A stretch of DNA of 10,135 nt from Cochliopodium minus (taxonomy: Eukaryota > Discosea > Himatismenida > Cochliopodiidae). Position numbers and translations under genes: made by a program. The stretch is from the NCBI GenBank assembly GCA_024220525.1, contig JAMYWO010000665.1, forward strand, positions 1 through 10,135, written 5' to 3'. The notes below the pieces were generated by a model. It searched no databases and was not told the origin of the DNA. It worked only from the letters and a program-made list of their open reading frames with translations. This document shows positions 1 through 8,266 of this stretch, piece after piece; the stretch's first letter is position 1; each line of letters opens with the position of its first letter.

Positions 1-3000
1 GTGTCTCCTACAAATAAAACAAAAATGAATTTTAATTTTAAATTGAAATTGTTCAGTTTTTTCGTTTTTTTTTCAATAAATAATTTTAATTTTTTTTTTT
101 AGTATTTAATTCAATGTCAATTAATTTTTGATGTATTTTAAAAAATGACTTTTTTTGTTTTTTTAAATTTTATTTTTTCCTTTTTTTTTTTTTTTGAAAT
201 TTTTAACATTATTCACCATTTAATTTTCATTTTTTATTTATTTGAATTTTTATACTTTTATTTTGAAATTTTTAATAAAATATTTTTCATATGTTTCATT
301 TTCATTTTTTATATCAGATTTTTTATTTTTTAAATTAGATTTTTTATTTTTTAAATTAGATTTTTTATTTATTATTTTTAATTTTTAATTTTTATTTTTA
401 TTATTAGATTATTTTAAATAATATTTTAAAATATTTATAGAAATGTTTACCTCCTTGTTCATTCTCATCGTCTTTGATTTTAAGGCCTCTGTGAACTTTG
501 AAGATGAGGTTGCATTCAGTGGCTACGATGGTTTTGGAAAGAATGTTCGCAAAATTGTTTGTGAGCTCCAAAGGATTCACGATGTCCACTTCTCCTCCAC
601 TCAATTCTGAAACGAGTCTTTTTTTTTTTTAAAAAATAAAAAAATTAATAAAAGAAAAAAAATAAAAAACAAAAGATAAAATTAATATATAAAAATAAAT
701 ATAATATGATTATTGATAAAAATAAAATGATATATTAATAAAAAACAAAAAAATAAATCAATAAAAAATAAAAAATAAAACAAAAAACAAAAAATAAAAA
801 TAAAAAATAAAAAATTAAATTCAAAAAACATAAAAAAATGTAAAATGTAAAATAAAAAACAAAAAACAAAACAAAATGTAAAATGTATAAAATATAATAA
901 AAAATAAAAAACAAAAAAAAAATGTAAAATGTATAAAATATAAAATAAAAATAAAAAAATAAAAAATAAAAAATAAAATAAAAAATAAAAAATAAAAAAA
1001 AATTAAAAATTTTGTTTTTACCCCAAATATTCCATTTTACATTCAGAACCTTCGATACCAGTGATGGAGATGGTGGTTCCATTTTGTTGAGCCAAATCGC
1101 CAACTCTTCTGAAAAAATTCTGGGCGTTTTGTTGCTGCTCCTCTGTGTAAAGTTCCTCCATGCTTCCCACTCCTATGTTTGCCAACCCATCTGTCAACAA
1201 CACCACTGTGTTTCCTTTTCCCAACTTTGAAATCATTCCCAATCTTCAAAAAAATTCAATAAAATAATTAAAATAAAAATAAAATAATTAAAATAAATAT
1301 TAAAATAAAAAAATATTAAAAATATAAGAAATTTAAAAATAATAAAATTTTAATGATTAAAATAAATATTAAAAGAAATTTTAAAAATATTAAAAATATA
1401 AGAAATTTAAAAAATAATAATTTATGATTAAAACAACAATAAAATATAAAATGAAAATAAATTGTAAAGAATAAAAACAATAAATTAAAAATATCTTCAT
1501 TGAAATAAATCAAAATTTTTGAAAAAAAAAATAAAATAAAAAAATAAAACAAGAAAATAAAAGCAAAATAAAAAATATATGACAAGTAAAAAATTCACAA
1601 AAAAAATTTTCATTTGAAAGAAAAATGAAGAAAAAAAAAAATGAAATGAAGAAAAATTACGCAACAACAAGAGCAGGACCTACAAAAAAAAAAATCGTGA
1701 TAAAAATTTTGCATAACAAAAAATTAAAATTGAATTTATTTGCATTTTTAAAAAAAAAATGTATGTATAAAATATTTTATTACCAAGAGCAGTAGTACCA
1801 GATTCTTGCAATTTATACAATTTATTTATGAGTTCTTTGTGAGTTTGGGAAACAGTGTTGGAGATATTCAATTTGGCGCCTTCCTCCAACAACTTGTCAA
1901 AGTCGGAGAGTTTGTCGCCGGAGATGGTGACGGGTTGGGAGGTTCCGTCTCCTATCACTGTTATTTCGTTGTTGAAAGTAATCAATCCCACTTTCTTGTT
2001 TGGATTGTCTTTCACGAATGTTTGAATTTGTTTCTCTACAAAAAAAAATGCATTAATAAAAAAAATTGAAAATAAAAATTTAAAATGTTTGAAAACAATG
2101 AACATATAAAATTATTTAAACCCAAATTAATCTAAAAATATCAATTAAAATTTTTAAAATTGAAAATAAATGAATAATAATAAAAAATATAAAAAAATAA
2201 AAATTAAATTATTTTAAAAAGATTAACAAAAAATTTAAAAATAATAAAAAATAAATATGGTTAAAAAAATTAAAATAATAAAAAATATGAAAAATAAAAT
2301 TTACCAATAAAAAAAAATGAAAATAATTTAAAAAATATAAAAAATAAATATATTAATAAAAATAAAAAAATGAAATTAAACATAAAAAAAATAAATTTAA
2401 AAAAACAATAAATTGTTAAAAAATAATATTTAAAACTAAAAAGATTAAACCAATGGAAGCTTGGACGCATTGGAGACGACTGATGTAGGTTACATTACGG
2501 TTGCGTTGGTTAGGCATCCACTGATTTTCTCCGCCAGTGTCCAAGTTGAGGTCTTTCACGTCAAATCCTCCCTTCAACTCTATCTTTCCTTGTACTTCGG
2601 TTGTCACACTAATTAAAAAAAACATAAATAAAATAAAATAAATTTAAAACTGAAATGAAATAAAATTTTAATACAAAAAAAAAATCTGAAATAATTTAAA
2701 AAATAATCTGAAAAAACTCAAAAAAAATAAAATAATCTCAAAAAAAAATAATAATCTTAAAAACTTTTAAAAAATTTAAAATAAAATCAAAAAAAAAAAC
2801 TTTGAAGTCTAATTTTTAATTAAAGAGTCCAAAAATATGTATGTATAAAAAATGTTAACCAAAAAAAAATATATAAAAATGAATGAAAAAAAATTAATTC
2901 AACTGTTTGAAAAAAAAACAACAAAAATTGGGATATTTGAATAAAAAAAGATTTTAATTGAAAAAAAAATTAAAAAAAAGAAAAAGAAATTACCACATAG

Positions 3001-4099
3001 AACCAGAAATATCAACGAGAAACAAAATGGTGTTACTGTCACCTCTGCTATCATTGAGTTCAGGAGCAGGCTCCAAAAGGTAATCAAGAGTGTCCTCCTT
3101 GGGAATCTCCTCTTCGTCAATCACAACAGAGTTTTCGACGCCACAAAATTCGCAATTCCATTTTTTGTCAATGGAGTTTTCTTCTTTTTTGGAGAGGATG
3201 GAATGTGAGTTTAACATTGATTTGCATCCTTCGCAAAATTGTGCATCTCCTGTTGCTACAGTTGCTTGTTCTCCCAATTTTCCTTTTAACAAAAAGTAAG
3301 AAAAAAAAAAAATTAAAAAAAGGAAAACGAATTTTAGGTGAATTAAATTTATAATAATTTAATTTTATTTTATTTAATTTTAAATTTAATTTTAAATTTC
3401 GCTAATTCTTTTAAATTAGGAAAAAATTATACATTAAATCATAATAAGGTGATAATCCTTCTTTATGTTTTTTTTTTTTACCTAATTCCAATCCTACCAC
3501 ATTAGTATTTGCTCCTTTTACTTTCTTTGTGGATTGATTTTTTCTTTGTACTTTTTGATAATTGTATTGTTGTGGTTTCTGTTGGAGATTATTATTCAAG
3601 AAAGGATTTTGATTTTGATTTTGATTTTGTTGAGGCTGGTTATTTAATTGTTGGAAATTGAAGGGATTATTGTTTTGATATTGATTATTGATCATTCCTT
3701 GTTGTTGTTGTGGTTGTTGTACATTATTATTCTGTTGATTATTAAATACAAATGGATTTTGTTGTTGCTGTTGTACGTTATTATTCAAGAGAGGTTGATT
3801 TTGATTAAATTGCAACAAATCATTATTGTTATTGTTATTATTGTTTTGTTGGACGGATTCATCTCGTACGTGTGATGATTCTATTCCATCGCAAAGATCA
3901 TCTTCGAATACTTCTTCATCTATTGAGAAAGAAAAAAAATTTAAAGGATTTGGAAATTTTGATTGTTGATTAAATTTACCATCATCATTTTCATTTTTGG
4001 GTAACCAAGTATAGCTAAAATTTAAAATGTGATTATTGAAAAATTAAAGGGAAATTAATGTTAAATTTGAATTCATTATTACTGTGATCCAAAATTCAT
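1..4099 (-). CDS. Sec23-type zinc finger plus vWA-domain protein with a Gln/Asn-rich N-terminus (3' partial)
   Basis: Exons in minus-strand order: 4099-4083, 4014-3980, 3919-3482, 3282-2994, 2608-2451, 2035-1784, 1679-1661, 1243-1022, 617-451, 7-1. They give ~534 residues before the window ends. An in-frame TAA sits directly before the ATG, which fixes the start. Residues ~40-155 are Gln/Asn-rich and probably disordered. A zinc ribbon follows (C180-x2-C183, C207-x2-C210), as in the Sec23/Sec24 trunk. The vWA domain (~248-480) has a complete MIDAS metal site: DISGS at 254-258, Thr393/394 in GTTALGPAL, and Asp421 in LTDG. This differs from Sec23, whose vWA fold lacks a working MIDAS. From memory, the closest relatives are amoebozoan vWA proteins, some fused to a circularly permuted Ras domain; no Ras domain is visible here, though the C-terminus is missing. 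It may be a cytosolic metal-dependent adhesion or scaffold protein (inference). Family is confident, function is not. Exon 10 (7 nt) is the weakest exon. Confidence 0.88.
8..450 (-). other. Intron 9 of the vWA gene (443 nt)
   Basis: The donor is GTAAAC and the acceptor TTTGTAG on the minus strand. The plus strand is T-rich, so the transcript is A-rich here, opposite to most introns in the window. It holds a 21-bp tandem repeat at 316-370. No exon or RNA gene was recognised inside; the open frame at 145-333 on the plus strand is only a Phe/Ile/Leu run from T-rich sequence. Confidence 0.7.
316..370. repeat. 21-bp tandem repeat, about 2.6 copies
   Basis: Copies at 316-336 and 337-357 are identical. 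A third, partial copy runs from 358 to 370. Each unit begins AGATTTTTTA and ends TTAAATT. It lies inside intron 9 of the vWA gene. Confidence 0.85.
618..1021 (-). other. Intron 8 of the vWA gene (404 nt)
   Basis: The donor is GTAAAA after LEU-Gly at the vWA end, and the acceptor is AAAAG. The sequence is an A-rich plus strand made of TAAAAA-type runs, with an exact 25-bp direct repeat at 873-897 and 919-943. Nothing coding was seen. Confidence 0.85.
873..943. repeat. Exact 25-bp direct repeat, 46-bp period
   Basis: The 25 bases at 873-897 recur without mismatch at 919-943. Each copy starts AAAATGTAAAATGTATAA. The flanking AATAAAAAACAAAA sequence is also shared, so this looks like a tandem duplication of about 46 bp within intron 8. 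Confidence 0.85.
1244..1660 (-). other. Intron 7 of the vWA gene (417 nt)
   Basis: The donor is GTAATT and the acceptor TTTGAAG. It follows a 19-nt micro-exon. The body is A-rich on the plus strand and contains an imperfect ~70-bp tandem duplication at 1287-1426. Nothing coding was seen. Confidence 0.85.
1287..1426. repeat. Imperfect ~70-bp tandem duplication
   Basis: Unit 1 spans 1287-1355 and unit 2 spans 1356-1426. Both start ATTAAAATAAATATTAAAA, both contain AATATTAAAAATATAAGAAA in the middle, and both end near ATG. A third copy seems to start at 1427 (ATTAAAAC) and then diverges. Confidence 0.75.
2036..2450 (-). other. Intron 5 of the vWA gene (415 nt)
   Basis: The donor is the unusual GTTTAA and the acceptor is TTTGTAG. 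The join restores an in-frame Ala-Ser-Ile-Glu-Lys across the two exons. The intron is A-rich on the plus strand with no recognised content. Confidence 0.82.
2609..2993 (-). other. Intron 4 of the vWA gene (385 nt)
   Basis: It interrupts the MIDAS segment directly after DISGSM, with donor GTAATT and acceptor TTAATTAG. It contains three AATAATCT motifs followed by A-runs (near 2702, 2731 and 2750) but no recognisable element. Confidence 0.85.
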
Positions 4100-4687
4100 T
4101 TATTGTTTGTACTTTTTTTAACCTTTTTTTTTTATTTTTAATACAATTGCAATTTTTTTTTTACACATAAACACAAATAAAAAGCACTAAAAAATCTTTT
4201 CATTCAAACAATTCACTTTAAATAAAAAAAAATGTTATCTTGAAGCTTGCTTTTTTCAATTTTAATTGAAGATATCTTTCCATAATAAACATAAAACGCT
4301 GAATTTTCTTCTATAATCAACATTTGGATAATATTTTCCCTTATTACAATTTGATATATCCAATAAAATAAAAAATTTTTTTATATTGCGTTTGTATTCA
4401 TTTATATGAACATAATTTTTTTACAAAGCAAATTATGTTTTTTTAAATAAAAAAAAAGTAAATTTTTTTGTATCTCTCGTTTTGAAAAATAGAATAAAAG
4501 TATGATGAAATAATTTAATCTGTCAATCTTATGATAAATAATGATTTTAAACTAAATTATAAACTGATTTTTATTCTTATATTGAAGATTCATTCCAATT
4601 AAATTTTATAGTTATTCAACCATCATGAATAAATAATATTTATATAATTTATTTTTTCTTCCATGTCCAAGAAATAAAAAATATAAA
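4100..4687. promoter_or_regulatory. Divergent intergenic spacer (588 bp)
   Basis: It lies between the start codons of the minus-strand vWA gene and the plus-strand MYND-LRR gene, so it must hold both 5' UTRs and presumably both promoters. It is very AT-rich with homopolymer runs. A short perfect inverted repeat, TTCAATT-TT-AATTGAA, lies at 4255-4270. Two tiny upstream frames precede the LRR start (ATG at 4625 and 4663). I recognise no specific promoter motif. Confidence 0.5.
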
Positions 4688-5925
4688 ATGAAATGTTTGA
4701 TTTGTGAGAAAGAATCAAAAAGAAAATGTTACGGATGTAATAAATCTGATTATTGTTCAATTGAATGCCAAATAAAAGATTTGGAAACTCATAAACAAAA
4801 ATGTACTGTTGGGAAAAACAGTTTGTATTGGAGAGTAAGAATAATCAACAGTTTAGTGAAAGATAAAACTTATTTCTCTTTTATTATACTCTGTATATTG
4901 ATAGACATTAAATTTGAAAGGGAATTTGGATTTCTCCAAACAAAATAATACTTTTCAAGATCAACATTTTTTGGAACTATCAGAAGCACTTTATCTCAAT
5001 CAAGATATCACTTGTATTATACTCCAAAATCAAATGATAACAGATGTTGGAGTGGAATATCTCGTAAATGCTTTGAAAAACAATAAAAGTGTAACCAAAT
5101 TGTATTTGATAAGCAATATGATAGGACATCAAGGTGAATTCAAACTTCTGTTTTGAAATTTAATTTAAATTTAAATTTATATTTTTTTTTTAAAAAGGAG
5201 CGAAATATCTTTCAGAATTATTGTTGATGAATGAAACAATAGAATGTTTATCACTCAACTATAATCAAATAGGAGAAAAAGGAGCGGAATATTTATCGGA
5301 AGTTTTGAGAAAAAGCAAAACGTTGACGCACTTGTCTTTGACTTCTACAAATCTTGGGCAAAAGGGTGTCGATTTAATTTTAGAACCTCTCAAAACAAAC
5401 AAATATTTGCTCTTCCTTGCTCTTAATTCAAACTACTCTATTAATAACGATGTTAAACTACTTTCCGATGTTATTTCCCAGAATAAATCCTTAAATATTC
5501 TTTTATTTAATTGTAAAAATCCTTTTTAAGAATTTTTTTTTCATAAAGTTTTTTTGTTACATTCTTTGATTTATTTGATTTATTTTTTTTATTCACAAGA
5601 CAACAATGTAACGCGTGAAGGAGGAAGGAATTTATCACATGCCATGATTTCCAACAAATACCTATCAAAACTATCACTTTTGGGAAACAACCAAATAGAC
5701 AAAAAATCATTGGAAGAGATACTAACATACGCAGAAGAAAACAAGTATCGTTGGTGTCCTTCTAATCACAAATTTTTCCACCAAAATTTTGAAAATGCTA
5801 TTTTTTGTTTCATGCTTTGTATGAAATATAACCACAAGAAATTTCCTCTCCTCAAAATTCCAAGGTTTTTGATGTATGAGATTTTCAGGATGATCGACAG
5901 AATGTCCTTCATCAATGTTTATTAA
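4688..5925 (+). CDS. MYND zinc finger plus leucine-rich-repeat protein
   Basis: Exons 4688-4834, 4905-5133, 5198-5512 and 5600-5925 give 338 residues ending in TAA. Residues 3-39 are a complete MYND finger (C3, C6, C14, C17, C23, C27, H35, C39), a zinc module that usually binds proline-containing peptides of partners. Seven ribonuclease-inhibitor-type LRRs follow, starting near residues 84, 112, 140, 168, 196, 224 and 252. The period is exactly 28 residues and is kept across both LRR-internal splices, which strongly supports the joins. The C-terminal ~55 residues carry W282-x-P284-x2-H287 and a hydrophobic IPRFLMYEIF helix. I recall similar tails on other protist repeat proteins but cannot name the domain. 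Likely a cytosolic protein-interaction adaptor (inference). Codon use is strongly AT-ending. It lies 135 bp upstream of the next gene on the same strand. Confidence 0.92.
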
Positions 5926-6060
5926 AAGTAGTTCTTCAATTCTTTGATAAATTAAAATGAATATTTCAAGATATTTTTGAAATCATATTTATAAATTAAA
6001 AATTAAAAATTTTAATTTTAAATAAAATAATAAAATAAAAAATAATAAAATAAAAATTGA
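5926..6060 (+). other. Spacer between LRR and thioesterase genes
   Basis: These 135 bp must hold the LRR 3' end and the thioesterase 5' leader. Several AATAAA words occur after ~6020. A weak 7-bp inverted repeat (ATTTCAA at 5963-5969, TTGAAAT at 5977-5983) is present. None of these can be assigned a function from sequence alone. Confidence 0.4.
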
Positions 6061-7980
6061 ATGAGATTCAAATTCTTGTTAATTTTGGTTTTCTTCATAA
6101 ATTTATTTAGAATGGATAATGCTCAATCTGAATTTCTTCCTGTGTTTATGTATCATGGAGTGGGATATAGTGACGAGTAAAAAAAAACAACGACCATCCA
6201 CTTAAAATTCATTCAATTTATTAATTTGATATTTTATTTTGAATAGACAAGCACAATATACAGATTTCAATGATATGATCAAATGGGTATTAAACTATAT
6301 TTTTTGAAGCGAAAAAAAATAAAAATACCCTTTTTTTATTTGAAATGATAAAGGAGAGATATGATATATAAACCGATTTATAAGAAGGAATATCATGATT
6401 ATTTTCATTCAACAAGAATATATATAATCTTATGAATAAAAATAATATAAAAAATTGGAGAATGAACATCTCGATTGAGAATGAATATCTCAATTACCAT
6501 CCAAATTTTATTATTTTCAATAATTTTTTTTTTTATTTCTTTGATTAATTTTTTGAATTTATCTAATCAAATATTGGAATTGAATTAGATATTTATTTTT
6601 TTAATTTTAATTTTTTTTTTTAAGTTTCATTTAAATTATTTTATTTATTTTAATCAGATTTTTCATTTTATTTTAATTTTAATTTTTTACATTTTTTTAT
6701 ATTTTATTTTCACTTTTTTAAAAAAAGATCAACAAATACAACCCAGGACAATTGGCAATATCCATCAACAAATTTAATGGGCTAGAATCCCAAACACCGA
6801 TATGGAAGCAGTTGGAGGGGTTGAAAGAGTACATTGACCAAACCATCTCCCAAAACCCTTCTGCCTTTAAAAATGGATACCACATCATTGGTCATTCACA
6901 AGTAAAAATTTTTTATTTTTATTTTTTATTTTTTATTTTATTTTTCATTTTTTTATTTTTTTTATTATTTTTTTTATTATTATTTTCATTTAGGGAGGAC
7001 TTGTGATTAGATGTTTGATAGAATACATGAACAACCATAATGTTCACACTTTTATTTCTTTGGCAGGAGTACTAGGAGGTTTCATCCTAATATTTATTTT
7101 CTATTTTTTATATTTTATATTTTTTATTTTTTTATATTTTTATATTTTTATATTTTTTATATTTTTTATATTTTTTATTTTTTTATTTTTTTATTTTTTT
7201 TTTTCTCTATTTTTTATATTTTTCTATTTTTCTATTTTCTATTTTTTATTTTTATTTCAAATTTTTTATTTTTTTATTTTTTTATTTTTATTTTAGGGAG
7301 ATATGGTCCTTTCTTTCTTTATCCCAACAAAACAGATTCAGAAATAACAGACATTCTCTACACTCCTAAAATGCAAAACAGCCTTTCCATCGCAAATTAT
7401 TGGAAAGATCCTCTTGACGATCACAGGTAAAAATAACATTTTTTTAATTTTAATTTGATTTAATTTAATTTAATTTAATTTTAATTTTATTTTTTTTTTT
7501 AAACTTTTTTTTTAAATTTTTTTTAAATTTTTTTTAAAGATTTTTTTTTTAAAAGATTTAAGACCGAAAATGTTTTTCTTCCATACTTGAACAATGTTGT
7601 AAATTTCACTCAATCTTACAAAGATAATTTCTTGAGACTAAAAAAAGTCGCTTGTTTTGGGAGCCCTGATGATGGTACCATCGTTCCTGTAAAAATTTAA
7701 ACATTTTTTTAAATAAATTTTATTTTATTTTTAAAATTTATTTTTATTTATAATAATATTCAAGTACTTTAGTGCGTTTTTCTCTTTTTATGATAAAGAA
7801 TTGAAAGAACAACCAATGGAATACTTTGATTATTATAAAGAGGACACTTTTGGTCTTAAAACTTTGCACGAATCTAACAGACTCGATTTGATCTCGGTAA
7901 AAGGAAAAAATCACATGTCGTGGATAAGAAACGAAGAGTTATTTGTTGAACAAATCCTTCCTTACCTTAAAGCGAAATAA
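6061..7980 (+). CDS. Palmitoyl-protein thioesterase (PPT1/PPT2-like)
   Basis: Exons 6061-6176, 6247-6286, 6728-6901, 6994-7078, 7297-7426, 7556-7688 and 7765-7980 give 297 residues; human PPT1 has 306. A TGA directly before the ATG fixes the start. Residues ~4-16 are a hydrophobic signal-peptide core with likely cleavage near Ala21, so the enzyme is secretory or lysosomal. PPTs are alpha/beta hydrolases that remove thioester-linked fatty acyl groups from cysteines of proteins during lysosomal turnover. Visible elements are the oxyanion-region HGVG at 32-35, the nucleophile Ser109 in GHSQGG (interrupted by an intron after Gln110), Asp221 in DDGTIVP, and His276 in NHMSW. The spacings of 112 and 55 are close to those of human PPT1 (S115, D233, H289). 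N-glycosylation sequons occur at N149 and N198. Family is secure; PPT1 versus PPT2 is not settled. Confidence 0.94.
6287..6727 (+). other. Intron 2 of the thioesterase gene (441 nt)
   Basis: The donor is GTATTA and the acceptor AAAAAAG. The first half (to ~6500) is mixed sequence, less homopolymeric than other introns, and ends in a 19-bp tandem repeat with hairpin potential. The second half is T-rich. The protein is continuous in family terms without any extra exon here, and I could not identify an RNA gene. Confidence 0.8.
6458..6495. repeat. 19-bp tandem repeat with internal inverted repeat
   Basis: GAGAATGAACATCTCGATT (6458-6476) is followed directly by GAGAATGAATATCTCAATT (6477-6495), with two mismatches. 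The second copy, with the preceding ATT, forms perfect arms ATTGAGA and TCTCAAT around a 7-base loop, giving a possible small hairpin in the intron. Confidence 0.8.
7079..7296 (+). repeat. Low-complexity T-rich intron 4 of the thioesterase gene (218 nt)
   Basis: The donor is the unusual GTTTCA and the acceptor TTTTAG. From ~7101 to 7295 the intron is almost pure T broken by single As and TATAs, a degenerate TATATTTTTT repeat. An open frame running through it is only Phe/Ile/Leu filler and not a gene. Confidence 0.8.
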
Positions 7981-8266
7981 AAAGATAGATTTTAAATTAA
8001 AATATTTTTTAAATACATACTAACTTGTTGAGAAATATGTTATTAAAACAAAAGAAGATAAGTTTTCTCTTGGATTCTTTTCTACAATTCAAATTGAATC
8101 TTTTCAAGGTAATTATCATATTTAATTTGGAGAAAATAGATAAATTATTTCAAAGAGAAAAGAATGTGTTTTAATTATTTTGTTTTTTTTTTTTTGTGTA
8201 AAATTTTTTTTTAGTTTTCTTCTTTGAAATAGTAGTTTTTTTTTGTCAAGGAAGGGTTGCAGTAAT
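7981..8266. other. Spacer between convergent genes (286 bp)
   Basis: This separates the stop codons of the thioesterase (plus) and tectonin (minus) genes, so it holds both 3' UTRs. AATAAA at 7976-7981 overlaps the thioesterase stop codon. No gene, RNA or terminator structure was recognised. Confidence 0.5.

Noticed and set aside
145-333. Plus-strand open frame rich in Phe and Ile
   Set aside because: It arises from T-rich intron sequence, has no complex sequence and no homology pattern.
1043-1249. Second long minus-strand frame overlapping vWA exon 8
   Set aside because: Only the other frame continues the vWA fold (LLTDGLANIG) with correct splice phases.
1806-2069. Plus-strand open frame of ~87 codons
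   Set aside because: It is the antisense shadow of vWA exon 6, whose minus-strand reading matches the vWA family.
3433-3481. Alternative donor GTATAA at 3432 extending vWA exon 3 by 49 nt
   Set aside because: 49 nt changes the phase, so the frame into the zinc-ribbon exon is lost.
3648-3875. Plus-strand frame rich in Ile and Leu, resembling a membrane protein
   Set aside because: It is the antisense of CAA/AAT codons in the Gln/Asn-rich exon, which automatically reads as Leu/Ile.
4811-4904. Reading straight through from the MYND exon to the TAA at 4946-4948
   Set aside because: This would give an 86-residue protein ending in hydrophobic filler. The GTAAGA...GATAG intron (4835-4904) instead joins in phase to the LRR frame.
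5507-5728. Minus-strand 73-codon frame across an LRR intron
   Set aside because: It is antisense to LRR exon 4 and crosses the intron that the 28-residue LRR period requires to be removed.
6290-6493. Minus-strand 67-codon frame inside the thioesterase intron
   Set aside because: It has a hydrophobic low-complexity composition and no recognisable motif.
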